A stretch of DNA of 64,000 nt, taken from Lachnospiraceae bacterium. GTDB taxonomy: Bacteria > Bacillota > Clostridia > Lachnospirales > Lachnospiraceae. This document shows, piece after piece, positions 27,883-36,793 of the stretch (the stretch's first letter is position 1; each line of letters starts with the position of its first letter). Location: positions 62,001 through 126,000 of the forward strand of contig JAILNS010000039.1 of assembly GCA_024691305.1 (NCBI GenBank), given 5' to 3'. The notes under the pieces are model-generated. The model did not search any database, was not told where the DNA came from, and saw nothing but the letters and a program-made list of their open reading frames with translations. Both the position numbers and the translations under genes were made by a program.

Positions 27883-30317
27883 TGAAGTCTGAATTAGTGT
27901 TGAAATTCGGTGAAATAGTTAAAGAAGATGTTGAAACCGCGGGAGGCAAAGGGGCAAACTTAGGCGAAATGACTTCTGCCAAAATCCCGGTTCCTAATGG
28001 AGTCGTTCTTACATCCGATGCATATGATGCATATATGGAGCATAACGGGATCGATCCATACAGCTATGAAGACAACGGGGCACTTAGGAAGATAATCGTA
28101 AACGGAATCTTTCCGGGTACTCTTAAAGACGAGATCATAAAGGCGTATAAGGGACTTAACAGTCCGGTAGCGGTCAGGTCATCCGCAACCGCTGAGGATC
28201 TTTCGGATGCCAGTTTTGCCGGACAACAGGAAACATATCTAAATGTATCCGGAGAGGAAGCTTTATTGGAGGCTGTCAGGAAATGTTATGCTTCCCTTTG
28301 GGGAGACCGGGCCATCAGTTACCGAAAGAATACGGGATATGACACCGGAAGGGTCAGGCTTGCCGTTGTGATCCAGGAAATGGTCAGATCTGATTTCTCG
28401 GGCGTAATGTTTACGAGTGATCCTTCCGGGGATGCAGGAAATGTTCATATAAATGCTTCATACGGTCTTGGTGAAGCTATCGTATCCGGAATAGTAAGCC
28501 CTGATGAATATATAACCGACAAAGAAGGGAATATCTTAAGAGAGCATATAGGAAGCAAGGAAGTACGCATCGTATACAGCGGATCGGGAACCAATAAAGA
28601 AGAGGTTCCGAAAGAACTTAGAAATAAGCGTGTTATGACGGATGACCAGATCTTTCGTCTTGTGAAAGAAGGCATGAGGATAGAGAACCATTACGGTCAT
28701 CCCATGGATATAGAGTGGGCATTTGCGGATGATAAGATATATATCCTGCAGGCAAGAAGCATTACGACCTTAGGCGGCGAACGGGAGAAGATTTATACCG
28801 ATGAGGATTTTGTCGGGCTTCCTAAAGTAAAACCTGCCAAAGGTTCTTTCAGGGAAGGAGTACTGTTTAATCTTGAGAAGACACCTACACCGTATTTCCC
28901 TCTGGATCATGACTACGGCGGAAACGTCGGATATCAAAAAGAAGTCCTGTTTAACGAAATAGGTATAAATTTTACAGACGGACTCTACCCGATAGATGAA
29001 GACGGGATATCGAGGATCAACTCAAATAAGATGAAGATAACCCGGAATATCTTTAATGTCCCTAAATATTTAAAAAGGATAAATGACAGTGAAGCAAATA
29101 TGAAAAATGCAGATGCTTCACTCCTCGAGTGTACAAGACGATTTGAAAAAGAAAAGGAAGGTTCATATAAGAGCGTAAAAGAACTTGGCAGTGCATTAAA
29201 ACGCATGAGAGATCTTGTGGGCAAAACCGCATATGACCGCTTTTTATATGCTCTTTTTCCTAATGCAGTCACAGGCAGCAGGGTCAATAAGATCCTAAAG
29301 AAGGTTGATAAGGATTTAAACTCTTATGACATTCTTGAGGGATTATCATATGTGACCGCGGATATCAACAGAAGACTTGTGAAAATATCCGGGTTCGTAA
29401 ACGAGGATAAGGCCATGGCAGATTATGTGGATACGCATTCTTATGAAGAAATCTGTGCGAAATATCCCGAACTGGGCAGGATGCTGTCCGAATTTATGGA
29501 TGAATTCGGAAGTAAATCGGATTATAACTGCTACTGTTTCATATCCAGGACCTGGCGTGAGGATAAAGACCGCTTCATATGTGTGCTCCGTCCCATGATA
29601 AAGAGCGGGGGAGGCAGTGTTCCGACAGAGGAAGAAAGCCGGAAGAAATATGAGGATCTGATGAGCAGGGTAAAAAACACAATCTCTTCCAAAAAGTACA
29701 GGGAATTTGAAAAGCAGGTAACCGCTCTTAGACATTACCACTATATAAGAGAAGCCAGCCAGTATCTGTGGGAGAGCGAATTTGAACTTTGCAGAAGGCT
29801 TTTAAGAGAACTTTCGGATGCTGTCGGGATCTCATATGAGGATCTGCTGTATCTGTTTTCGGATGAATTATATGAAATGTGTGATTCCGGAGATACATCC
29901 TCGGCACTTAAGATCATAGAAAAAAGAAAGGAAAAGAGGCCTCTTGCCAAAGCATATTGGAATAAATGCATGGAAGATGCTCTTGCAACCAACGACGGAC
30001 AGATCAAAGGTATAGGAGGCGCCATAGGACAAAGTTCCGGTCCCGTATGTCTGATCACTTCGCCTGCAGAGTTTGGTAAGCTTTCAAAAGGAGATATTCT
30101 TGTCTGTACATACACCGATCCTGAATGGACTCCTCTTTTTACACTTGCAGCCGGAGTCGTGGTGGATACCGGCGGAACGCTGTCTCATGCCGCTATAGTG
30201 GCTCGTGAGTATGGTATCCCTGCGGTTCTTGCAACAGGTGATGCTACCAAAAAACTCAAAGATAAAGATATGGTAATGGTAGACGGTACTAATGGAAGGG
30301 TGACAGTTTTGACTTGA
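27882..30317 (+). CDS. Rifampin phosphotransferase-like PEP-synthase-fold enzyme
   Basis: The start ATG 27882 overlaps the MATE stop (TGATG), with AAGGAG at 27865-27870. The 811-residue protein has an N-terminal PPDK/PEP-synthase ATP-grasp domain (about 1-300; GGKGANLGEM, VRSSATAEDLSDASFAGQ), a helical middle domain (about 310-700) and a C-terminal swivelling phosphohistidine domain with GGTLSHAAIVAREYGIP (His near 769). It lacks the C-terminal PEP/pyruvate TIM barrel of PEP synthase. That order and length match rifampin phosphotransferase, which moves the beta-phosphate of ATP onto rifamycins. The TetR and MATE partners support drug inactivation. The true substrate is untested. Confidence 0.8.
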   Translation: MKSELVLKFGEIVKEDVETAGGKGANLGEMTSAKIPVPNGVVLTSDAYDAYMEHNGIDPYSYEDNGALRKIIVNGIFPGTLKDEIIKAYKGLNSPVAVRSSATAEDLSDASFAGQQETYLNVSGEEALLEAVRKCYASLWGDRAISYRKNTGYDTGRVRLAVVIQEMVRSDFSGVMFTSDPSGDAGNVHINASYGLGEAIVSGIVSPDEYITDKEGNILREHIGSKEVRIVYSGSGTNKEEVPKELRNKRVMTDDQIFRLVKEGMRIENHYGHPMDIEWAFADDKIYILQARSITTLGGEREKIYTDEDFVGLPKVKPAKGSFREGVLFNLEKTPTPYFPLDHDYGGNVGYQKEVLFNEIGINFTDGLYPIDEDGISRINSNKMKITRNIFNVPKYLKRINDSEANMKNADASLLECTRRFEKEKEGSYKSVKELGSALKRMRDLVGKTAYDRFLYALFPNAVTGSRVNKILKKVDKDLNSYDILEGLSYVTADINRRLVKISGFVNEDKAMADYVDTHSYEEICAKYPELGRMLSEFMDEFGSKSDYNCYCFISRTWREDKDRFICVLRPMIKSGGGSVPTEEESRKKYEDLMSRVKNTISSKKYREFEKQVTALRHYHYIREASQYLWESEFELCRRLLRELSDAVGISYEDLLYLFSDELYEMCDSGDTSSALKIIEKRKEKRPLAKAYWNKCMEDALATNDGQIKGIGGAIGQSSGPVCLITSPAEFGKLSKGDILVCTYTDPEWTPLFTLAAGVVVDTGGTLSHAAIVAREYGIPAVLATGDATKKLKDKDMVMVDGTNGRVTVLT

Positions 30318-30342
30318 CAGAAGGTCTGCCCGGTAGTAAATT
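30314..30342 (+). promoter_or_regulatory. Promoter of the flavodoxin/nitroreductase genes
   Basis: TTGACA (30314-30319) overlaps the stop codon of the preceding gene and is followed by a 17-nt spacer and TAAATT (30337-30342), leading to the flavodoxin gene. Confidence 0.55.
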
Positions 30343-30390
30343 ATATTTAGATTGTACGCAATATAATTGTATAAAACAAGGAGGCAGACT

Positions 30391-30780
30391 ATGACAGCAG
30401 TAAGATATTATTCAAGATCAGGAAATACTAAACTTCTGGCCGAAGCCATTGCAGAGGCAGCAGGCGTTCCCGCAGTTTCGGTGGATACACCCGAAGCACC
30501 CATCACCGAAGAGACAGACGTTTTGTTTATAGGAGGTGCACTGTATGCATACGGTCTGGACCGGAAGATGAAGGATTATCTCGCAGGTATCGATGGATCC
30601 AAGGTAAAAAAGGCAGTTGTATTTTCAACATCATGGCTGTCGAAACATTCACTCGATCTGTTGAAAAATGGACTGGAAGCCAAAGGAATTGCAGTAGAAC
30701 CGGAAACACTTTATGCAAAGAACAAACCGGATGAAGCAAAACTTGCCGAAGCAAAAAGCTTTGCAGCAAAGTTTATCTGA
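30391..30780 (+). CDS. Flavodoxin-like protein
   Basis: The start ATG 30391 follows AAGGAGG at 30378-30384. The 129-residue protein begins TAVRYYSRSGNTKLLAEAIA, the FMN phosphate-binding loop of flavodoxins, and has the alternating alpha/beta pattern with IGGALYAYG as the second flavin loop. It is slightly short but complete. It probably carries electrons in the cytoplasm or acts as a small FMN reductase. A nitroreductase-type gene follows after 10 bp, so the two likely work in the same redox step. Confidence 0.85.
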   Translation: MTAVRYYSRSGNTKLLAEAIAEAAGVPAVSVDTPEAPITEETDVLFIGGALYAYGLDRKMKDYLAGIDGSKVKKAVVFSTSWLSKHSLDLLKNGLEAKGIAVEPETLYAKNKPDEAKLAEAKSFAAKFI

Positions 30781-30790
30781 GGTGTGGATC

Positions 30791-31441
30791 ATGACAGAAA
30801 CAGAAGCGATCATCAGCAGACATTCCGTGCGTTCATATGAAGACAAACCCATAGAACAGGATAAAGTTGAACTGATAAATGACAAGATCCGGGAACTGAA
30901 CGAATCCGGAAATCTTAATCTTCAGTTTATAGAAGATGCGGGTAAGACCTATAATAAACTGTTTAGCAGAGCCGCCGGCCTTGGCTCTGCACCGAGTGTG
31001 ATAGCCTGCGTGGGAAAAGACGATGAAGATCTGGATGAAAGAGTCGGGTATTACGGCGAAAAACTGGTTCTTTTCCTTCAGCAGATCGGATTAAATACAT
31101 GCTGGACCGGAACATTCAACAGAAAAAATACCGAGGCTGTCGTTATGGACGGAGAGCGCCTGGTGATCACGATAGCCGTTGGATACGGTAGGGATCAGGG
31201 AAAAGAGCATAGGTCCAAGGACGCATCCGAGGTAACGCAGGGACGGACTGACAGACCCGAATGGTTTAAGAACGGAGTTAAGATGGCCCTTCTTGCTCCT
31301 ACTGCCATAAACCAGCAGAAGTTTACCATCAGATTAAATGACGATGACAGTGTGGATTTTATCGATAACGGAGGAATACTGTCAAAAGTCGATCTTGGTA
31401 TAGTGAAGTGCCATTTTGATATAGGGCGAAGCAGTAACTGA
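30791..31441 (+). CDS. Nitroreductase family protein
   Basis: The start is ATG 30791, with GAGGTG formed across the upstream stop codon as ribosome site. The 216-residue product opens with AIISRHSVRSY, the FMN-binding signature of nitroreductases, and carries the second conserved region KMALLAPTAINQQKFTI near the C-terminus, as in the TM1586-like subgroup. These flavoenzymes reduce nitro compounds, quinones or flavins with NAD(P)H. It is co-transcribed with the flavodoxin-like gene and ended by a hairpin. Confidence 0.85.
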   Translation: MTETEAIISRHSVRSYEDKPIEQDKVELINDKIRELNESGNLNLQFIEDAGKTYNKLFSRAAGLGSAPSVIACVGKDDEDLDERVGYYGEKLVLFLQQIGLNTCWTGTFNRKNTEAVVMDGERLVITIAVGYGRDQGKEHRSKDASEVTQGRTDRPEWFKNGVKMALLAPTAINQQKFTIRLNDDDSVDFIDNGGILSKVDLGIVKCHFDIGRSSN

Positions 31442-31455
31442 ATATGCACTCCCAG

Positions 31456-31499
31456 GTCTCTTTGTGTTAGAATGACATTAATGACACAAAGAGGCTTTT
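31456..31499 (+). terminator. Hairpin terminator between nitroreductase and BAX inhibitor-1 genes
   Basis: CTCTTTGTGT (31458-31467) pairs perfectly with ACACAAAGAG (31484-31493), extended by a wobble and one more pair, and is followed by TTTTAATTT. The 16-nt loop is long. The element ends only 7 bp before the next ribosome site, so it might also regulate that gene. Confidence 0.6.
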
Positions 31500-31518
31500 A
31501 ATTTATGAGGAGGATGCA

Positions 31519-32274
31519 ATGGAACAAAACGAATATAAGGACTACGAATACGATAAATATGATACGAGTATGATAGACAGTATTAACAGCAGCGCATATC
31601 AGGCTGTGGATACAGTACAGGAGATCCTGAAAAAAGAGGTTGTAGCCAAATCATTCCTGTATATGATGGCTGCTCTTGCCGTGACCGCTATTGCGGCATT
31701 TGCGGCTCCGAGTGTGCTTTCCGAATGGCTCATGAGGGGAAGATACAATCTTATAATCCTGTTTGTTGCGGAACTTGCCATCGTCATCGTGTCTAACATA
31801 GCGGTATCCAAAAACAATGTTCCGCTCACTGCAATATTATTTACGGTTTATTCTTATCTGACGGGATCGCTTCTCGGGATATTATTCTGGATGTACGATC
31901 TTTCATCCGTTGGTGCGGTTTTTCTCATGACCGCTGCAATGTTTGGGATCACGGCTATTTACGGAATGGTGACCAAAAAGGATCTTTCCTCCGTCGGAAG
32001 TATATGTTTTATGGGAATAATCGGTATCATAATTGCATCTTTGGTAAATGCATTTCTTATTCGTAACGGAATTTTTGATTTCATTATTTCCGTTGTCGGA
32101 GTTGTAATATTTGTTGCACTTACGGCATATGATATCCAGAAAATATCAAAGAGGGCCAGATATGTGGATGACAGTCATGTTCAGGTCATGGCTCTTTCGG
32201 GGGCTTTTGAACTGTACCTTGATTTTATCAATATATTCCTAAGACTCCTTAGGATATTCGGCAAAAGAAACTGA
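31519..32274 (+). CDS. BAX inhibitor-1 (YccA/YbhL) family membrane protein
   Basis: The 251-residue protein has a soluble N-terminus of about 45 residues and seven membrane helices ending in a charged tail, with the family signature LTAYDIQKI and ALSGAFELYLDFINIFLRLLRI near the C-terminus. Bacterial relatives such as YetJ form pH-sensitive calcium leak channels. Start ATG 31519 follows GAGGAGG. It appears to be transcribed alone. Confidence 0.92.
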   Translation: MEQNEYKDYEYDKYDTSMIDSINSSAYQAVDTVQEILKKEVVAKSFLYMMAALAVTAIAAFAAPSVLSEWLMRGRYNLIILFVAELAIVIVSNIAVSKNNVPLTAILFTVYSYLTGSLLGILFWMYDLSSVGAVFLMTAAMFGITAIYGMVTKKDLSSVGSICFMGIIGIIIASLVNAFLIRNGIFDFIISVVGVVIFVALTAYDIQKISKRARYVDDSHVQVMALSGAFELYLDFINIFLRLLRIFGKRN

Positions 32275-32360
32275 CGCTGATAACCGGTGATACTTCACCA
32301 ATGGCAAAATAGGATATCTTAATTTGCCGATATTGATGTATATTTTGGTTTTAGTTAGTA

Positions 32361-32366
32361 TATAAT
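32361..32366 (+). promoter_or_regulatory. -10 box before the DUF4342 gene
   Basis: TATAAT at 32361-32366 lies 42 bp before the start codon. No convincing -35 box is found at 16-18 bp. Confidence 0.4.
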
Positions 32367-32407
32367 CAATATCATAAACGATGTCATTGTTGTGAAAGGA
32401 GAACACA

Positions 32408-32800
32408 ATGGAAATTACATTAGAAGCTGTTGAAAAGGTAATGGAGCTTACAGGAGTTGAATATCAGGCAGCAAAAGAGGCTCTTCAGAAAGCAGACGGT
32501 GATGTTGATGAGGCTATAAAGCTTATACAGCCTAAGGCAACCGGAACGTTTGAAGACGAGACCAAAAAGGCTATCGAAAAACTCAAAAAGACAGTAGCAG
32601 AAGGCAATGTTGATAAGATCCAGATCCGCAGGGAAGATGAGATACTTCTTAGCATTCCCGTAAACGTAGGTATCGTAGGCGGAATCCTTGGACTGGCAGC
32701 AGCTCCCTGGGCACTGATCGCAGGTGCTATAGCAGCTTTCGGTTTCGGTTGCAAACTTGAGGTTGTTAAAAAAGACGGCACAGTAGATGAAGTAGAATGA
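32408..32800 (+). CDS. UBA-like/DUF4342 small protein
   Basis: The 130-residue protein has an N-terminal UBA/NAC-like helical domain (about 1-43; TGVEYQAAKEALQKADGDVDEAI) and a DUF4342 domain (about 50-130) with one hydrophobic segment, GIVGGILGLAAAPWALIAGA. This pair is common in Firmicutes and its function is unknown. AAAGGAGA precedes the ATG. It is followed by a strong bidirectional terminator. Confidence 0.85.
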   Translation: MEITLEAVEKVMELTGVEYQAAKEALQKADGDVDEAIKLIQPKATGTFEDETKKAIEKLKKTVAEGNVDKIQIRREDEILLSIPVNVGIVGGILGLAAAPWALIAGAIAAFGFGCKLEVVKKDGTVDEVE

Positions 32801-32833
32801 CAGGTATTTAATATCCATACACAGACAAGCAAA

Positions 32834-32868
32834 AAGCCCGCGGTGAAAACCGCGGGCTTATATTTTTA
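32834..32868. terminator. Bidirectional terminator between convergent genes
   Basis: AAGCCCGCGGT (32834-32844) and ACCGCGGGCTT (32849-32859) form an 11-bp GC-rich stem with a GAAA tetraloop. T-rich tails flank both sides (TATATTTTT on plus, TTTTTGCTT on minus), so it ends the DUF4342 gene and the opposing XRE-type gene. Confidence 0.95.
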
Positions 32869-32871
32869 CAT

Positions 32872-33378
32872 TTATTCCGAAAGAGCTTTTAATTTCTCTT
32901 TGTCTATCTTGCCTTCCGCAATGGTATTTGCAACCCAGAGCTTAAGGGATTCCACGGTAAGGTCTATCTGGTCCAGCTGTTTTTGGATCTGAACGAAATC
33001 GGGAAGTTCGTCATCCGATACTTCTCCGTCTGCAGTGATATCTATAAGCCGCTCTTTCTGACGATCCAGAGAATTGAGAGCGGAAAGCATTCCAAGAACG
33101 ATTTCGGACAGAGAAGACATCCTGACCTCGGGAACACTGTCCTGGCCTATCCGGCACTCGTGAGTACAATAATAATTACACAGTTCCGGCTTCTTGTATG
33201 CTCTGGCAAGATCCACTACGTCTTCGGGATATATAGCGGTTTTTCCGGTTTCGAGCTTTTCCAGACGACTCTCACTGATGGTACCGATGAGTTCACTGGC
33301 CTGTGCTCTGGTAAGTCCTGCTTCCTCACGGCTTTCAAAATAGATATTTTTATCTTCTTTAACTGATTTTTTCCCCAT
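32872..33378 (-). CDS. XRE-type helix-turn-helix protein with helical C-terminus
   Basis: The 168-residue protein has an N-terminal XRE/Cro helix-turn-helix (about 12-65; EEAGLTRAQASELIG, ESRLEKLETGK), a Cys-containing linker (CNYYCTHEC) that might bind metal, and a C-terminal four-helix region (about 88-168). It is likely a DNA-binding regulator. Its target is not evident, but the C-terminus suggests oligomerisation or a small ligand. It is read alone from a promoter at 33426-33454. Confidence 0.8.
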   Translation of the reverse strand: MGKKSVKEDKNIYFESREEAGLTRAQASELIGTISESRLEKLETGKTAIYPEDVVDLARAYKKPELCNYYCTHECRIGQDSVPEVRMSSLSEIVLGMLSALNSLDRQKERLIDITADGEVSDDELPDFVQIQKQLDQIDLTVESLKLWVANTIAEGKIDKEKLKALSE

Positions 33379-33425
33379 CTGATCCCCTCTCCGATAATTG
33401 GAATCTTACTTTAACCACAAGATAG

Positions 33426-33454
33426 ATGATACACTAAATCTATGAAGATAGCAA
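33426..33454 (-). promoter_or_regulatory. Promoter of the XRE-type gene
   Basis: On the minus strand TTGCTA (33449-33454), a 17-nt spacer and TATCAT (33426-33431) precede the start codon by about 48 bp. Confidence 0.55.
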
Positions 33455-33522
33455 AAGCCAATGTGTAATGGTATAATGAAACGCAGGGCTTGAGTGAGAT
33501 TATTGGAATTTGATATGCATGA

Positions 33523-33867
33523 TCAGGATAAGAGCGCAGGCAGGGCGGATTTGTCATCTATATACAGATCTGCAGTGATCTTTCGGGAGTCACTTCCGTA
33601 CATATCGATGATCTCGGGAAGATTCTCGTTGACTGCATCGAAGAACAGCCCCTGAAGGGCACACCAGTCTATTGCTTCCATAAGCCTGTCGCCGCACCGG
33701 CACGTCCAGAGAATAAGTTTATTGCCGTTGCGCTGCTGTTCGAGCAGGGCATATATAAGAGGCAGATTAGGCTCCCCTATATGAGGAAAACACTCATCGC
33801 AAAGCGTTCCGTCAAAGTCGACTGCTATGATATTATATTTGATCTTTGAATCGTTGAGATTGAGCAT
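33523..33867 (-). CDS. Small HAD-superfamily hydrolase-like protein
   Basis: This 114-residue protein has the HAD nucleophile motif VDFDGTLCD (two Asp), WTCR as motif II-like region and DLYIDDKS as acidic motif IV. It lacks a cap domain. Such small HAD proteins are often found singly and include phosphatases or nucleotidase-like enzymes; the substrate is unknown. AGGAGG precedes the ATG. Its promoter region is shared with pseF and holds two GAAC/GTTC-type palindromes. Confidence 0.75.
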   Translation of the reverse strand: MLNLNDSKIKYNIIAVDFDGTLCDECFPHIGEPNLPLIYALLEQQRNGNKLILWTCRCGDRLMEAIDWCALQGLFFDAVNENLPEIIDMYGSDSRKITADLYIDDKSALPALLS

Positions 33868-33918
33868 GAGCGTTCCTCCTTTTCTTTATCGTGGTTTGCG
33901 GGTTACTTTTAACTATAT

Positions 33919-33963
33919 CAGAACAAATGTTCTGAGTCAATAAAAATCGAACAGATATTCGAT
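33919..33963. promoter_or_regulatory. Two LexA-like palindromes between the HAD gene and pseF
   Basis: CAGAACAAATGTTCTG (33919-33934) contains GAAC-N4-GTTC, the core of the Firmicute SOS box. A second palindrome, ATCGAA (33946-33951) and TTCGAT (33958-33963), contains CGAAC-N4-ATTCG, one base off. They flank a likely promoter and could bind LexA or another dimeric repressor. Confidence 0.45.
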
Positions 33964-33993
33964 AAAAATGTGGATATACGAGGAGTTATTCAA

Positions 33994-34695
33994 ATGAGTG
34001 CTATAGCGATGATAACCGCACGCGGAGGAAGTAAGAGAATACCGAGAAAGAACATCCGCGATTTCTGCGGTAAACCTATTATGAATTATTCCATAGAGGC
34101 TGCTCTAGAGTCGGGGATATTCGATGAGGTCATGGTTTCTACCGAAGATGAGGAGATAGCGGAGATTGCCCGTAAGGCAGGTGCAAGTGTTCCTTTTTTG
34201 AGATCGGAAGTCACTGCTTCGGATACCGCTACTACGGAAGAAGTCATAAGTGAAGTACTTATGCGTTATTCGGAAATGGGGCGTGAGTTTGAATACGGAT
34301 GCTGTATCTATCCCACGGCACCTTTTGTAAATGCACATAAACTTAAGGATGCATTCGATATCCTAAGGGAGAGCGGGGCACAGTCCATAGTTCCGATGCA
34401 GGAGTTTACTTATCCTCCGCAGCGTGGTCTGTATATAGACGAGGATGGTTACGTGAAGATGCTCCATCCCGAATATGCTTCCACAAGAAGTCAGGATCTT
34501 GAAAAGCATTATCACGAATGCGGACAGTTTTATATCTTCAGGAACTCCGATTTCCTGATACAAAAAGATACGACTATGGAAAAATCCATACCTTATATAA
34601 TCGATCCTGTAGAATCACAGGACATAGATACTGAGAGTGACTGGTTACTTGCCGAACTTAAATACAGATTCCTAAAGGAGCAGGGCAGGATATGA
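33994..34695 (+). CDS. pseF: Pseudaminic acid cytidylyltransferase
   Basis: The enzyme activates a nonulosonic acid as its CMP sugar. ATG 33994 is chosen because AGGAG (33981-33985) lies 8 nt upstream; the product is 233 residues. The nucleotide-binding motif ARGGSKRIPRKN and the metal-site region DIDTESDW match the NeuA/PseF family. The following pseI and pseG genes, overlapping or abutting, identify pseudaminic acid rather than sialic acid as the likely product, although legionaminic-type sugars cannot be fully excluded. Confidence 0.88.
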   Translation: MSAIAMITARGGSKRIPRKNIRDFCGKPIMNYSIEAALESGIFDEVMVSTEDEEIAEIARKAGASVPFLRSEVTASDTATTEEVISEVLMRYSEMGREFEYGCCIYPTAPFVNAHKLKDAFDILRESGAQSIVPMQEFTYPPQRGLYIDEDGYVKMLHPEYASTRSQDLEKHYHECGQFYIFRNSDFLIQKDTTMEKSIPYIIDPVESQDIDTESDWLLAELKYRFLKEQGRI

Positions 34696-35729
34696 AACTT
34701 AAGGATTGTCTTGAGAACAAAAGAGCATATATCATAGCCGAGATGAGCGCCAACCACGGCGGTTCTCTGGAGCAGGCTTTAAAGATCGTGGATGCGGCAA
34801 AAGAAGCGGGTGCGGACTGCTTAAAGACTCAGACTTATACAGCAGATACACTTACCATCGACTGTCATACCGAAGCCTTTCAGATTCACGGCGGATTATG
34901 GGACGGATACAATCTTCACGATCTGTATAAGGATGCTTATACGCCCTGGGAATGGATGAGACCGATAAAGGAGAGGTGTGAGGAACTTGGGATAGATTTT
35001 CTGTCCACTCCGTTTGATACAACGTCTGTTGACTATCTTGAAGACCTTGGCGAGGAGTTTTATAAGATCGCTTCGTTTGAACTTACGGATATCCCTCTTA
35101 TCAGATACATAGCCCGTACGGGCAAACCGGTAATAATGTCTACGGGCATGGGATCGGCAGAAGATATAGACGATGCAGTAAGTGCCATACGTTCGGAAGG
35201 AAATGAAAATATCATACTCTTAAGATGCTGCAGTTCTTATCCTACGGTATCTTCCAATCTTAATCTAAGTACCATTTCGGACATGAGAGAACGCTTTAAG
35301 GTTCCCGTGGGTCTCTCCGATCACTCCATGGGACATACTGCTGCTGTTGCTGCTGCGGCTCTTGGAGCAGCGGTCATAGAGAAGCACTTTTGTTTAAGCC
35401 GGAGCATCCCTACCGCAGATTCCGCGTTTAGCATGGAACCCGGAGAATTTGCAGATATGGTAAAGGCGGTGCATGATGCGGAACTTGCCATGGGGAAGGT
35501 TTTCTATGGTGTTACAGAGGGGGAGGCAGACGAGATACACTGCAGACGTTCTCTTTTTATCGTAAAGGACGTAAAGGCGGGAGATACTGTCACCTCAGAT
35601 AATATTCGGAGCATACGTGCTTATAATATATCCGGAATGAAACCCAAATATTACGATGAGATGATCGGAAAAAAATTTAAAGCGGATCACTGCATGGGTA
35701 CGCCGCTTGACAGGAGTATGATTGAGTAA
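34692..35729 (+). CDS. pseI: Pseudaminic acid synthase
   Basis: The 345-residue enzyme condenses a 2,4-diacetamido hexose with phosphoenolpyruvate. An NeuB-type TIM barrel (about 1-280; IAEMSANHGGS, LKTQTYT, STPFD, STGMGS, EKHFCLSRSIPTADSAFS) is followed by a SAF antifreeze-like domain (about 290-345; RRSLFIVKDVKAGD). ATG overlaps the pseF stop by four bases (ATGA). The TADSAFS block and the pseG neighbour favour PseI over sialic acid NeuB. Confidence 0.9.
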   Translation: MKLKDCLENKRAYIIAEMSANHGGSLEQALKIVDAAKEAGADCLKTQTYTADTLTIDCHTEAFQIHGGLWDGYNLHDLYKDAYTPWEWMRPIKERCEELGIDFLSTPFDTTSVDYLEDLGEEFYKIASFELTDIPLIRYIARTGKPVIMSTGMGSAEDIDDAVSAIRSEGNENIILLRCCSSYPTVSSNLNLSTISDMRERFKVPVGLSDHSMGHTAAVAAAALGAAVIEKHFCLSRSIPTADSAFSMEPGEFADMVKAVHDAELAMGKVFYGVTEGEADEIHCRRSLFIVKDVKAGDTVTSDNIRSIRAYNISGMKPKYYDEMIGKKFKADHCMGTPLDRSMIE

Positions 35730-36762
35730 AAAGATAGCGATACGCACAGATACCAATGAAATAATAGCAACAGGACATGTCATGAGATGCCTCACGATTG
35801 CGGGAGAACTTCGAACGCTTGGCTGTGAAGTGATCTTTGTGTCATCCGATGAAATGATCAGACCATATACGGATCATGACGGGTTTGATGTACATATTCT
35901 GGATTCCGACTATAGCGATAAAGAAGCGGAGACTGATAATCTCATTTCTTTTTTGAAAAAAGAAAATATCAATACTCTCTTTGTTGACAGTTACAGTGTG
36001 ACCGAAAAATATTTCTTGGATCTTAAAAACGCCGGTATGCATGTCATGTACATGGATGATCTGTGTAAGTGTGCGTATCCGGTCGATGCCGTTGTGAATT
36101 ATTGCCCGGCGGCGGTCTCTCTTGGCTATGAGATCATCTACCCCAAAGAAACCAAACTGTATCTTGGACCGGCTTTCATACCTCTTAGGGAACAGTTCAG
36201 ACAGGGACTTAGATCTACCGGAGACGGACTCATGATAACCGCAGGAGGGTCTGATAGTTTAGGTCTTGCAGATATCATGATCGAGGGCATTTTAGATGAC
36301 CGTGGACTTGGATATTCGGATTGTATACCGGGAAGGATACACCTTCTTGCCGGGAGATATTATGAACCCGGGGATGCAGTCAAAAAGGCTGTAAAGGATG
36401 GAAGTGTCATTCTTCATCAAAGTGTTGATAATGTGGCACAGATAATGAAGGACTGCAGGGCTGCAATATCGTCTGCGGGGACTACACTTTTTGAACTGAG
36501 TGCAGTCGGAGTGGTCACGGCAAGTTATGTTTTTGTAGACAATCAGATGACCGATGCTATGTACTTTGACAGGGAGGGACTCATGCCTTATATTGGCGAT
36601 TTCAGGGTCAGCTCCGGAAGGTGCATGGAGAGGATCATAGATTTTCTGTATGACATCAACGGGATGTCTGCTACGGAAAGAAAAGCTAAAAGCAATGCTC
36701 TTACCGAACTTATAGACGGTGAAGGCGCAGGGCGTATAGCAAAAGCACTTATGGAATTATAG
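35722..36762 (+). CDS. pseG: UDP-2,4-diacetamido-2,4,6-trideoxy-beta-L-altropyranose hydrolase
   Basis: The 346-residue GT-B-fold hydrolase releases UDP from the pseudaminic acid precursor. RTDTNEIIATGHVMRC at the N-terminus is the family signature (Asp/Gly/His catalytic loop), with MDDL and AISSAGTTLFEL further on. The start is a TTG inside the end of pseI, with AGGAG 5 nt upstream; no later ATG keeps the signature. It completes the last steps before PseI and PseF. PseB, PseC and PseH, which act earlier, are not seen in this window. Confidence 0.88.
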   Translation: MSKKIAIRTDTNEIIATGHVMRCLTIAGELRTLGCEVIFVSSDEMIRPYTDHDGFDVHILDSDYSDKEAETDNLISFLKKENINTLFVDSYSVTEKYFLDLKNAGMHVMYMDDLCKCAYPVDAVVNYCPAAVSLGYEIIYPKETKLYLGPAFIPLREQFRQGLRSTGDGLMITAGGSDSLGLADIMIEGILDDRGLGYSDCIPGRIHLLAGRYYEPGDAVKKAVKDGSVILHQSVDNVAQIMKDCRAAISSAGTTLFELSAVGVVTASYVFVDNQMTDAMYFDREGLMPYIGDFRVSSGRCMERIIDFLYDINGMSATERKAKSNALTELIDGEGAGRIAKALMEL

Positions 36763-36793
36763 TTATCCGGATGGACCGGTCCGGGAAGAATGT

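Noticed and set aside
27882-30317. Phosphoenolpyruvate synthase
   Set aside because: The N-terminal ATP-grasp and phosphohistidine domains fit, but the C-terminal PEP/pyruvate barrel is missing and the His domain is at the end, as in rifampin phosphotransferase.
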